NCBI RefSeq assembly: GCF_021134715.1
Contig: NC_060022.1
Location: 687,001 to 751,000, forward strand
Source of the DNA: Daphnia pulex
Lineage: Eukaryota; Arthropoda; Branchiopoda; Diplostraca; Daphniidae
Direction of reading: 5' to 3'
DNA length: 64,000 nt
Shown one piece after another: positions 11,987 through 23,207 of the stretch (its first letter is position 1; each line of letters begins with the position of its first letter). A program made the translations under genes and the position numbers. The notes below the pieces were generated by a model, which was not told where the DNA came from, did not search any database, and saw only the letters and a program-made list of their open reading frames with translations.

Positions 11987-13059
11987 TCAAATCCACGTGT
12001 AAGTTGGGCAGCAACAAAGAAGCTCAAACTCCACCAGGGTGTTAATCCTATTTAAAAAAAAAAAAAAAACAACTCAATTACTATCAAGCAACAATTTCTT
12101 AAATGACAAAACATTTTGATTGAAGTTAAGTTGAACTACAAAATCCTTCAGAATAAACGTTGCAAAGGAATGTACAGTTGGCAAGCTTTTCAAAGGTTCA
12201 ATTTCCACAACTGAAATAGGTTGAAGAGATAGGCACTAACTAAATCTGTAGTCTCACAGTTAGAAAGTTGAACATTATATTTACCTGAATTGTTCTGAAG
12301 TGTTTCTGACAAACGTGAAGCTGGTACAGGAAAAAGAGGCATTTTGGCAAAATGTTCAGGTGCTCAGGCCACATGATCAGATGAAATTGCCATGCAGAAA
12401 TTATAGGCTGTTACCAGATACCAGGGTGTTAATCCTATTTAAAAAAAAAAAAAAAAAAAACTCAATTACTATCAAGCAACAATTTTTCAAATGACAAAAC
12501 ATTTTGATCGAAGTTAAGTTAAACTACAAAATCCTTCAGAATAAATGTTGCAAAGGAATGTACAGTTGGCAAGCTTTTCAAAAGTTCAATTTCCACAACT
12601 GAAATAGGTTGAAGAGATAGGCACTAACTAAATCTGTAGTCACACAGTTAGAAAGTTGAACATTATATATACCCTGAAGTGTTTCTGACAATGTGAAGCT
12701 GGTACAGGAAAAAGAGACATTTTGGCAAAATGTTCAGCTGCTCAGGCCACACCGAGGCCACATGATCAGATAAAATTGCCATGTAGAAATTATAAGCTGT
12801 TACCAGATAAATACCTAAATTAACACAAAAATAATTATCACAGTCACATCTAAGAATCTTAAGAGAAATTACCATTATTACGAATAAAAATGTCAAGAAA
12901 GAAAAGTACGCCGTATTTACTTAATCCAATCCAACGATACGTTTTCAACATGTGGTTTCCAATCAGTGTTTTAAGAAATGGCGGAATTTCGTCTTGAGTA
13001 ACGAAGACACTCGCGCCATCTGGCAGACATAATTTTAGCCACCTAGTGATAGCCAACAT
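11987..13059 (-). CDS. Possible small gene in left arm, 113 aa, unidentified
   Basis: A candidate three-exon gene on the minus strand: 12921-13059, 12673-12814 and 11987-12047, with GT-AG junctions and phases that close to 114 codons including the stop. Exon 1 begins MLAITRWLKLCLPDG and exon 2 contains AYNFYMAILSDHV and LPKCLFFLYQLH, somewhat hydrophobic. Exon 2 is part of the 387-bp tandem duplication; the second copy of that exon has an in-frame stop and would have to be skipped. The one arm-to-arm difference, at 12669, lies in the intron-2 donor (GTATAT here, GTAAAT in the right arm). I recognise no family. The model may be a chance combination or the remnant of a longer gene. Confidence 0.3.
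12034..12809. repeat. 387-bp tandem duplication, left arm
   Basis: Two head-to-tail units start with CCAGGGTGTTAATCC at 12034 and 12421. Each contains a long A tract, the block ACAGTTGGCAAGCTTTT (12174 and 12562) and the sequence of one candidate exon. The units differ at several positions; the outer unit has an early stop where the inner unit is open. Confidence 0.85.
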
Positions 13060-13722
13060 ATTCCTTACTCCTTATGCACCCGGAAGACTGGACGAAACGG
13101 AAGGAAAATTTTTTTTTTCAAAAATACTTTAAAATCAATTTAGCAAACCTTTACATAATTGCGGAAAAATTGCCGAATTATTAATCCCTAAGGCCCCTAA
13201 GGTGAATATACTAGAGCCACCAATTTCTATTTCTTTTCCAGTTCTTCTACATTATCTACGACCTGTACCTGTGAATTTATATCAAATGTTGTAGTTAGCT
13301 CATATCTGTAAAGGATATGCTGTGCTGGAATGTGGCTGGAATGTTTTAAATTGTGATGATGCAAAGTAGTAGTTCTTCCAGGACGCTGTTGGACAAAGTG
13401 ACAACAGCCTCAAGACATCTTCCAGGATTTCATTTCGTCTTTAGAAAGAAGAGTGCTGAGTATGCTGACTGCACACTCTTGATTACCCAGTGTGATACAT
13501 AGTTCTATTTCAATAATATGTGTGGTTAGTTTTAGTCTGTGGTTGTATTGACTTAAACCATACCTGTTGTGATCTCCTGAAATCATTAATTGTTTATGTT
13601 TCTTCTTACATTGTTTTCTGGCTTTTTGCCAGGATTAGCAGCTGCTGCTGGTGAACTGACTGGTTCACATTCACTGAAATTTAACGGAGGAGTTCTTATG
13701 TCGTTGGAGTTCTCCTGTCGCA

Positions 13723-13792
13723 TACAAATGAGCTTAAGTATCGACTTAGACCTAATTGTCAGCGCCAACAGCGGCCATCTACTGAAAATTAC
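13723..13792. other. Left junction between arm and copy A
   Basis: About 70 bp with no counterpart on the right side. It lies between the end of the left arm and the start of homology to the gene C upstream region (ACCAACCCTCTGATC at about 13791). It marks one breakpoint of the rearrangement. Confidence 0.6.
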
Positions 13793-15848
13793 CAACCCTC
13801 TGATCAACAATGATGTAAATCCCGCGTCCTGCCAGGCGCCAGCTTAATAGTTAATATCGACTGTTACCATTTTCAATTTTGAGCATTTGTACAGTGTTCA
13901 CCAAGTTGACGTTTCAGTAAGATTTTATCTCTCGTCTTTACTTTTACACGTTTAAAACTCTATTTTAAATATCGAAAAATTCGGAGAAAACATATTTTCA
14001 ATTCCAAACACTGTCGTGCAGAACTCTCCTAGCCCTTCCTAGTCAAACTTAAGAATGTCGAACATGTCGAACACGAGACTATCTACTGCATCTTCGTACA
14101 GTAAAAATAAAGCCAAGTAAGACCTTTCATTATTCGACACATCTTCATCTGTCTTAATGTGTCTTTTTATAGGAAGGATCTGCATCCATTTCATGATTCA
14201 TCTGTCTCAATCAAGAAAGAAGAGATTCCTCTGGAGATGGTGAACTCGAAAATGATTTCATTGGATTCAGCCCCCAAGTGTCTCATACAAGTAAAAGATA
14301 ACACATTCCTTTGTTATTTTATTATATTTAATTACAGATTTTGTCGAGATTGTTATAATGAAAACTATGTCCTAGATACAAGATACTCAATCCAAAAAAC
14401 AGAGAATGTCAATCAGTGGCCAAGAAAATGCAGTAAAAATGAACAAGTCAGGTAAGCATTGTGATCACACTAAGTCTTTCTGTTTCAATGTTGCTTATTA
14501 AATTGCTTTATTGAATTTTATTTTTAGGAGACTGGGAGCACCAACTGAAAGGTTCTTTCTCAAGAAAAACTGCTACTACTACTAGACAAAGTAAATTTAA
14601 TCCTAAAAAGTTTTCAAGTTTTTTTTTTAATGAAAAATTTATGCTGTTACTAGCACCAGTTGAAAAGAAGAAAGAAGTCACCACAAACTTCGATTCGGAT
14701 GATTTTTTTCAAGAGCACGAATCCTTGTCGGGAAAAATTGATAAAAAAATGAAACCACCATCAGCTAGAAATACAGAAAAAACAACCACTCAAATTCCTC
14801 CATCGGCTAAGAAAAGAGGAACGAAAAATGATGAAAGCCCATCTACAGAAACTGGTGATTCACCTGAACCAGCCGCGAAACGGCCCATTGTTGCTTCAGA
14901 ACGGAAAACTATCTCAGCTGAAGAACCAGCCACATCATCCACCGAACATGTAGACAAAGGTATTTTGAACAATTAATTTGCATGTTTTCAAAATTCATCT
15001 AGCAGCTTCTTGAAATTTGAATTCTTTTTTTCTGTAGAAAACAATACGAAAAATAATCCGCACGGGAACAAAGTTTCAACGATTGTGGATGAAGTAGTGG
15101 AAATGGATTTATCTGCAGGAGGATCGAAGAGTAAACCCCCAAAGTCTGCGGGCAAGTTGATTTAGAAATTGTGGCTTAATTAAAAAAAGTCGATTTACTG
15201 AAACCGTCTCAACCATTATAGAAATTTGAATTGTTAGACCCAATATTACGTGAAAACAAGGGTCGCAGTCGTGGTTTCGGTCGCCCAAAGAGAGATGTTT
15301 CAGCTAAATGTGTACCTGGAACAAGTTCAAGTTCTCCTACCAAGTCCTTAGGCAAATAATTGTGAAACTTTAAATTTCGTTTAACATACTTATGTTCATT
15401 TTGTAATTATAGACCACCACAGTAGAGTGGGAACTAAAACGCCTGAAGCTAAAAATGACGAAGCGCATGAGATGACATTAAAAACCGCAGACAAATCCAA
15501 AGGTTGTTTAAAACTAAATTTTCGCGAATTAAGTTTTCATGTTCATTTGTATTTGTAGAAAGGAAGTACCGTTTCTTGAGCAGCTCAGAATCTGAAGTAG
15601 GAGACGAAGAGGACGACGAAGACGATAACAATTTCCTCAGTCGTCAGAAAACCAAAAGTCCAAAAATTGCGGTTCCTAAGCCCACTTTTAACACGCCAGC
15701 CACAGTCGTTAACAAAGTTTCAGAATTGGGTACACCCAAAACTTCGAAATTCCGTCTCCTACCTGAACCGGTACTACCGCCCCGGACTCCCAGGCGAACG
15801 CTTACTTTGGCCAAAGAATCTTCAGAGTTGAGCAGCCTATTAGCATTC
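13793..15848 (+). pseudogene. Copy A: truncated, frameshifted duplicate of gene C
   Basis: It matches gene C from its upstream region (about 13793) through the exon with the TP-rich segment (TPKTSKFRLLPEP, TPRRTLTLAKES), then stops abruptly at 15848, about two thirds into the gene. The N-terminal exon starts at ATG 14055 (two extra codons by a short repeat), the next at 14173. Exon 2 has lost one G (CTCAATC where B and C have CTCAGATC), which shifts the frame. The exon near 14370-14455 also carries a small duplication. Later exons, for example 14671-14959 (DSDDFFQEHESLSGK), remain open. The acidic stretch is short (EVGDEEDDEDDN), without the expansion seen in gene C. It includes about 260 bp of the gene C upstream region, so it could still be transcribed. 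It lacks the C-terminal domain. Calling it a pseudogene rests on the frameshift and truncation. Confidence 0.85.
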
Positions 15849-17415
15849 AAGAAACGGTACTTCCTTTCTACAAATAAAAATGAACATGAAAACTTTTAAT
15901 TCGCGAAAATTTAGTTTTAAACAACAACCTTTGGATTTGTCTGCGGTTTTTAATGTCATCTCATGCGCTTCGTCATTTTTAGCTTCAGGCGTTTTAGTTT
16001 CCACTCTACTGTATATTTGCCTAAGGACTTGGTAGGAGAACTTGAACTTGTTCCAGGTACACATTCAGCTGAAACATCTCTCTTCGAGCGACTGAAACCA
16101 CGACTGCGACCATTGTTTTCACGTAATGTTGGGTCTAACAATTCAAATTTGTATAATGGTTAATAAGACGGTTTCAGTAAATAAGACTTTTTTTTTAAAT
16201 TAAGCCACAATTTCTAAATTAACTTGCCCGCAGACTTTGGGGGTTTACTCTTCGATCCTCCTGCAGATAAATCCATTTCCACTACTTCATCCACAATCGT
16301 TGAAACTTTGTTCCCGCGCGGATTATTTTTCGTAATGTTATCTACAGAAAAAAAGAATACAAATTTCAAGAAGCTGCTAGATGAATTTTGAAAACATGCA
16401 AATTAATTGTTCAAAATACCTTTGTCTACATGTTCGGTGGATGATGTGGCTGGTTCTTCACTTGAGATAGCTTTTCGGGCCGAAGCAACCATGGGCCGTT
16501 TCGCGGCTGGTTCAGGTGAATCACCAGTTTCTGTAGATCGGCTTTCGGCATTTGTCTTTCGTCTTTTTTTAGCCGATGGAGGATTTTGAGTGGTTGTTTT
16601 TTCTGTATTTCTAGCTGATGGTGGTATCGTTTTTTTATCAATTTTTCCCGACAACGATTCGGGCTCTTGAAAAAAATCATCCGAATCGAAATTTGTTCTC
16701 ACTTCTTTCTTCTGTTCAACTGGTGCTAGTAACAGCATAAATTATTCAATAAAAAAAAACTTTATTAGCTTCTTAGAATAAGATTTACTTTGTCTAGTAG
16801 TAGTAGCAGGTTTTCTTGAGAAAGAACCTTTTCAGTTGGTGCTCCCAGTCTCCTAAAAAATAAAATTCAATAAAGCAATCAATAAGCAACATTGAAACAG
16901 AAAGACTAGTAGTGTGATCACAATGCTTACCCGTCTTGTTCAATTTTGCTGCATTTTCTTGGCCACTGATTGACATTCTCGGTTTTTTGGATTGAGTATC
17001 TAAGACATAGTTTTCATTATAACAATCTTGACCAAATCTGTATTTAAACATAAAATAACAAAGGATTGTGTTATCTTTTACTTGTATGAGACACTTGAGG
17101 GCTGAATCCAATGAAATCATCTTCGAGTTCACCATCTCCATAGGCATTCCTTCTTTCTTGATCTGAGGCAGATGAATCATGAAATGGATGCAGATCCTTC
17201 CTATAAAAAGACACACATTAAGACAGATGAAGATGTGTCGAATAATGAAAGGTCTTACTTGGCTTTTATTTTTACTGAACGAAGATGCAGTAGATCTAGT
17301 CTCGTGTTCGACATTCTTAAGTTTGACTAGGAAGGGCTAGGAAAGTTCTGCACGACAGTGTTTAGAATTTGAAATATGTTTTCTCCGAATTTTCCGATAT
17401 TTAAAGAGTTTTAAA
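15849..17415 (-). pseudogene. Copy B: truncated duplicate of gene C, antisense to copy A
   Basis: Reverse-strand copy of gene C that begins at 15849 inside the exon starting ERKYRF and runs to about 17415, just upstream of the start codon (ATG near 17314). Exon 2 is intact (SASDQERRNAYGDGELEDD), but the exon with DWEHQLK has one extra A (CTGAAAAGG against CTGAAAGG in A and C), giving a frameshift and an early stop. The next large exon (16439-16725, DSDDFFQEPESLSGK) is otherwise open. B is tail-to-tail with A; A carries about 280 bp more at its 3' end. B and A differ at many positions, unlike the arms around them. Confidence 0.85.
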
Positions 17416-17532
17416 GCATCCTTACGTTGTCTAATGGGGTTGCTGATGCTGACAGTAGAACTCCAAAGACAGAAGAACTCCACCGACAATAGAACCCCAA
17501 TATTTTAAATCATTTCTAACAATTTCTTTGTC
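17416..17532. repeat. Right junction with short AGAACTCC motif array
   Basis: Sequence between copy B and the right arm with no counterpart on the left. It contains repeated AGAACTCC units followed by GACA/GACAA at irregular spacing; two more units lie just inside the arm (near 17541 and 17560). It may be local slippage at the arm's inner edge. Confidence 0.5.
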
Positions 17533-18195
17533 TGCGACAGGAGAACTCCAACGACATAAGAACTCCTCCGTTAAATTTCAGTGAATGTGAACCAGTCAGT
17601 TCACCAGCAGCAGCTGCTAATCCTGGCAAAAAGCCAGAAAACAATGTAAGAAGAAACATAAACAATTAATGATTTCAGGAGATCACAACAGGTATGGTTT
17701 AAGTCAATACAACCACAGACTAAAACTAACCACACATATTATTGAAATAGAACTATGTATCACACTGGGTAATCAAGAGTGTGCAGTCAGCATACTCAGC
17801 ACTCTTCTTTCTAAAGACGAAATGAAATCCTGGAAGATGTCTTGAGGCTGTTGTCACTTTGTCCAACAGCGTCCTGGAAGAACTACTACTTTGCATCATC
17901 ACAATTTAAAACATTCCAGCCACATTCCAGCACAGCATATCCTTTACAGATATGAGCTAACTACAACATTTGATATAAATTCACAGGTACAGGTCGTAGA
18001 TAATGTAGAAGAACTGGAAAAGAAATAGAAATTGGTGGCTCTAGTATATTCACCTTAGGGGCCTTAGGGATTAATAATTCGGCAATTTTTCCGCAATTAT
18101 GTAAAGGTTTGCTAAATTGATTTTAAAGTATTTTTGAAAAAAAAAATTTTCCTTCCGTTTCGTCCAGTCTTCCGGGTGCATAAGGAGTAAGGAAT

Positions 18196-19268
18196 ATGTT
18201 GGCTATCACTAGGTGGCTAAAATTATGTCTGCCAGATGGCGCGAGTGTCTTCGTTACTCAAGACGAAATTCCGCCATTTCTTAAAACACTGATTGGAAAC
18301 CACATGTTGAAAACGTATCGTTGGATTGGATTAAGTAAATACGGCGTACTTTTCTTTCTTGACATTTTTATTCGTAATAATGGTAATTTCTCTTAAGATT
18401 CTTAGATGTGACTGTGATAATTATTTTTGTGTTAATTTAGGTATTTATCTGGTAACAGCTTATAATTTCTACATGGCAATTTTATCTGATCATGTGGCCT
18501 CGGTGTGGCCTGAGCAGCTGAACATTTTGCCAAAATGTCTCTTTTTCCTGTACCAGCTTCACATTGTCAGAAACACTTCAGGGTAAATATAATGTTCAAC
18601 TTTCTAACTGTGTGACTACAGATTTAGTTAGTGCCTATCTCTTCAACCTATTTCAGTTGTGGAAATTGAACTTTTGAAAAGCTTGCCAACTGTACATTCC
18701 TTTGCAACATTTATTCTGAAGGATTTTGTAGTTTAACTTAACTTCGATCAAAATGTTTTGTCATTTGAAAAATTGTTGCTTGATAGTAATTGAGTTTTTT
18801 TTTTTTTTTTTTTTAAATAGGATTAACACCCTGGTATCTGGTAACAGCCTATAATTTCTGCATGGCAATTTCATCTGATCATGTGGCCTGAGCACCTGAA
18901 CATTTTGCCAAAATGCCTCTTTTTCCTGTACCAGCTTCACGTTTGTCAGAAACACTTCAGAACAATTCAGGTAAATATAATGTTCAACTTTCTAACTGTG
19001 AGACTACAGATTTAGTTAGTGCCTATCTCTTCAACCTATTTCAGTTGTGGAAATTGAACCTTTGAAAAGCTTGCCAACTGTACATTCCTTTGCAACGTTT
19101 ATTCTGAAGGATTTTGTAGTTCAACTTAACTTCAATCAAAATGTTTTGTCATTTAAGAAATTGTTGCTTGATAGTAATTGAGTTGTTTTTTTTTTTTTTT
19201 TAAATAGGATTAACACCCTGGTGGAGTTTGAGCTTCTTTGTTGCTGCCCAACTTACACGTGGATTTGA
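18196..19268 (+). CDS. Possible small gene in right arm, identical to left-arm copy
   Basis: Mirror of the model at 11987-13059: exons 18196-18334, 18441-18582 and 19208-19268. Predicted protein and exon structure are the same, and the intron-2 donor here is the more usual GTAAAT. If real, it is a two-copy gene kept identical by the palindrome. The two genes point toward the outer ends of the palindrome. Confidence 0.3.
18446..19221. repeat. 387-bp tandem duplication, right-arm mirror
   Basis: Mirror of 12034-12809. The two units, each with its long T tract, appear in the same arrangement and lengths as in the left arm. Confidence 0.85.
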
Positions 19269-19942
19269 CACAGCCAGCTGAGGGCTTTAATTCTTGTAAA
19301 TAACATAAAGTGACATTTATTCGTCTTTTCATTGACAGCATTTCCATTGATGCTGAAGATTATTTAATTCATTTCATTTTGGTTATAGGTTAAGCGTTTG
19401 TATTCGCGTAGTTGCTGTCTGATGTGGGACGTTGTTGCAGCCTATGATGGTGAAAGATTTTTCTACATCAAGTTCAATTGGCCGTTCTTTGGTGCTGATG
19501 TTGTGTTACCGAAGTTGCATCATATTTTGTTAAATTGTCATCGTGACTATTGCAGTTTACGTTTATGAGTTCAGAAGCAACAAAAACAAATATGGGACGT
19601 TTATTTCAACAAATAATAAACATGTTTCCGGGATTGGGAAAGGAAAGTGGAGGATGTTGGAGGAGGGAGGGATGATATTTGAAGTTTGGATAAAAATTCT
19701 GTTAATCTATTACCCTACCAAATAATCTCCAAACCCCACAAACATATACCTTCCAATCCTTCAAACCCCGAAAACATACACCTACTAACCCTTAAATTTA
19801 TACCCATAACCCTAAAAACCAATGTTAAACCTTAACCATGTAATATCTGTAATAAATAAAAATAAATGTTATATGGACCAATTTTTTATTTTATTTTTAA
19901 AATGTTCAAAAAATTCAATTAACAGAGCGTTCGGTTCAAGAC

Positions 19943-20380
19943 GTTTTTCTTCTGTACGAGTTAAACGCAACCCGCCACCACCGCTGCGGCAATGAAACAA
20001 AAAGCGATGGTTAAGTTTTGCGGAAATCTGCGTCAGTCAAGTTTTTCAAACTCATCAACTTCTGTCGAATTTTGGATCTAGTCTACTGGTGCAAATAGCG
20101 ATCCTATGTGTTTGGTAGTTATGAAGATGGTTGTTTAAAAAACAAACAATGTTGAGTTTTTTTGGCTACTCAAAACACCCCTTGTTTGTTTTTAAACAAC
20201 CATTTTCTTAACTACCAAACGCATGGAATCGCGATTTGCACTAATAGACTAGTGCAAAATTCTTCGCGAGTTGTTGAATTAGAAAAATTTGTAACTTGAC
20301 TGACGGAGATTTGCGCAAATAATAAACCATGGCTTTTTGTTTCATTGGGTAGTGGGTTGCATTGTTTAACTCGCACATGC
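19943..20380. mobile_element. Foldback (MITE-like) element 2, right-arm mirror
   Basis: Mirror copy of 10875-11312 in the right arm, with the same imperfect internal symmetry. It is part of the arm duplication. Confidence 0.55.
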
Positions 20381-21806
20381 TGTTATAGGATATGTCTACG
20401 GCCCCCAGAGATATTTATCTGGACCGAGAAGAAGAGAGAAGTACGAGGCAAGTTTTACTGGGGAGATGTAGTCATACTAGGCTTCCGGGTTAGACTCATG
20501 ACCCTCCAAAAGTTTTCATCGGATCATGCGCCTTCCAAGTCCCCGTTCGACCAGAGCCCTCCCCTCCTCCTGGTTTCACAGCGGGTGAGTGACCACCGGC
20601 GGGCGTTGGTTAGTGGTTAGTTAGGGAAACGGGGCCACAGAAAAGAAGGGAGCCCAAATATGCACTTGTAATTGAATCTAACTACACAATTTATCAGTCT
20701 TCAATTACAGCATTCTCGCGTCGGTTTTCACCAATGGATGAAGTCCATGATCAGTAGCGAAGGATTACTCTGTAAGCAGAATGAACATTTATTTGGATGG
20801 CAATAATATTCAAGCAAGATTGTAGCGACATAAAGTAATACCTCGTAAAGAAGTCAATAAGGAGGATTCAAGGGTAGCATCCAACGGGTCAGCAAGCAAC
20901 GGACCTTGTTGACTTTCTTGAAATGACAGGACTTTTCATAAAGTCTGCCATGCAAATTTAGAAACCAACAGTTTAGAATCTGTAAACAAAAAAAATAAAG
21001 AAAAACAAGTCACCTTGTTTATAGTTTGTGTCCTCAATGTGCTTGACGTCTATGATGTAATTAAGAATAATTAAACAGTTATCAGTATACACTTGAAATT
21101 GTCTCTGAAACATTAGACGGAGTGGGGATCAATACTTAAAATACATATTAGATTATTAGACTGTAAGGGAAAAAGTTCAGTGACATGAGAAGTGAACTTA
21201 CACATGAAACCCCTGATCGATCAGTTATCCAGATGATAAGGTTCTCTAGATGATGGAATGAGAGATTGTTCCATGCTGGGGTTGGTGATCTAGCAAGTCT
21301 AATACACACAGCAGATAATTATGTTGAATCCTAATAAAAGATGAGAAGAATATGTTCCAGCAATTCTGTAATAAAGCTAGTGTTGGTCATTACCTGCATC
21401 ATGTTGATGGCACATTCAGTAGAATACAATGATTTTGAACAAAATAGTTGACAGTAGGCTGCACGACTCTTTTACGTTTCCTCCTGTAAGTTGATGAGAA
21501 ACGTTAAGGTTATCCAACATATACACGGAAAAGAACACATCACCGACAAGTTACAAACAAAATCACTCGAATTTACCTATGAATTCATTGGTATTTGTTT
21601 ATTTCGGTATTTGTTTAGAAAAATAGCGTAACTTTTGACAGCAAACCGACATTAGCCCAGGACTGACACAATCAACACGCCATCTATTTGACACGTCTCA
21701 AAACTCAGTATTTGAAGGAAGGACTGGTCTTAAGATACTCACAAAACTTGAAAAGTGCATTTTTGTTTGCTAAAACTTAGCACTCAATCCTTAGAACTGT
21801 ACATAG

Positions 21807-22216
21807 AACAAAGCTCACTTGCTAGTTTCATGCAAATTTTCCGGAAGTAAACCGGAAGTACGCGATAGCGCCTCAACCATTGAGCTGACGTCAAATTAAA
21901 CCAAAATTCGTAATCTCCATAAAATTTGGGGTCAATTGGCTACACTTTAAACAAAATCCAACACTGTATCAAAATCGAGAATTTTCCTGAACTATATTAT
22001 AGTTCAGTATTCGTAATAAGTTCAGGAAAATTTACGATTTTGGACGATTTTCCGATATTTTGAACTGATACTTAAAATCGACCCCAAATTTGATGAGAAT
22101 CACGAATATTTGGATCTTTTTGGCGTCAGACGAATATTTACACAACTATTAACGAATTTAGAAACCGGAAGTAGACACAAAAGCAGTTATCGAAAATTTA
22201 ACAAGTGAGCTTTGTT
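21807..22216. mobile_element. Foldback (MITE-like) element 1, right-arm mirror
   Basis: Mirror copy of the element at 9039-9448, with the same terminal repeats (21807-21821 and 22202-22216). It was carried along with the arm and is not an independent insertion. Confidence 0.6.
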
Positions 22217-23207
22217 GGTGGAATAGTTATCGTCAGTTATCACTAAAAAATTACCACACAACCGTCAAACGTTTACAATGATGTGCAAAGTAACTGAAAC
22301 TGACTAATTTGACAGCTGAAGATTGTCAAAGGCGTTGATAGGAAAAAGAAACGTTTAAGTAATACTTCGCTTGCGACTCGCAAGAAGGGCCTGATTTAGG
22401 AATTATTACTCAGACACAAAGTTTGAAGATTATAAGAAGATATTACATAAATATTACAAAGTAGTCACAGTTGGCAAGCTTTTCGAATATTACAAAAATG
22501 TAGTTCCAACCAATGGATAATTAACTAAGTTAAACCACATTTCTCGTGTACACTTAACTGAAAATTCTACAACAGAGAGGTCAAGTGTTTAATGAATGCA
22601 CCAGAAGCAAGTTTTAGTCACAGGAATTTTCGCATATTTACTTTATCTACAACAGCATAATTTCAATTTGTCACACCTGAAGACAAATGATAAACAAAAG
22701 ATGTGGACAAAGTAGTTAATTTGGATTCTTAGCTAGAAGTTTCCTGTCCTCACATGATCTTTATTACACAATCAGTCTTGGAACACACACAAACAGTCAG
22801 TCATGATTTGTAGGATGCCACTGGTTTCCTTTTCCAACAGTGACTGGTTACATTAAATTTCTTTCTTTGGGTTCACAAGCTCTTACCTGTTTAAATGAAG
22901 AAAAATCCAAATCTTGACGCGTGGTACAGCTCAGGTGGGCAACCGAGAAACAAGAGAAAACTTAATGAGAACGGGCATTTTCGCAATTACCGATTTAGTT
23001 TCTTTCACTTTTTAGCACATGCAGAAATAACATCTATTAACCAACTTGTCTATAACTATAACTAACGATGAAGGTGAACGAACGAAAATTCTGACGTTTT
23101 GGGGGAACAAGCGAGCAGACGTACTTTCGGGGAAACTGTCAAGCAGCGTTGCCATTTTATGAAAATCGACAGCCAAATAAAATGTTTTTTTTTTTTCAAA
23201 ACACGAT

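Larger units (their letters stand above)
8054..13722 (+). repeat. Left arm of giant inverted repeat (5.67 kb)
   Basis: This segment is the reverse complement of 17533-23207. Matching positions keep a constant coordinate sum of 31255 at every point I compared (for example 8081/23174, 9039/22216, 10635/20620, 13059/18196, 13720/17535), so there is no net indel over the arm apart from an A-tract at the outer edge. The only internal substitution I saw is at 12669/18586. The inner limit is at TCTCCTGTCGCA (to about 13722), after which the arms diverge. The outer limit is ATCGTGTTTTGA at 8054, where the A-tract length differs. No target-site duplication is evident. The arm contains two foldback elements, a tandem duplication and a possible small gene. 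Confidence 0.95.
17533..23207 (-). repeat. Right arm of giant inverted repeat (5.67 kb)
   Basis: Mirror copy of 8054-13722 around the axis 15627.5. It begins at about 17533 (TGCGACAGGAGA) and ends at about 23207 (TCAAAACACGAT). Beyond it lies unrelated sequence with two ACGTTAACAG motifs (from about 23213). Arm identity includes long homopolymers, since the coordinate sum does not drift across the A16 and longer A tracts of the tandem repeat. The arm ends about 220 bp from the aminopeptidase N fragment. Confidence 0.95.

Noticed and set aside
8054-23207. The palindrome as one large foldback or Polinton-like transposon
   Set aside because: No transposase, integrase or polymerase reading frame and no target-site duplication at the outer ends were seen; inverted duplication explains it better, although mobilisation is not excluded.
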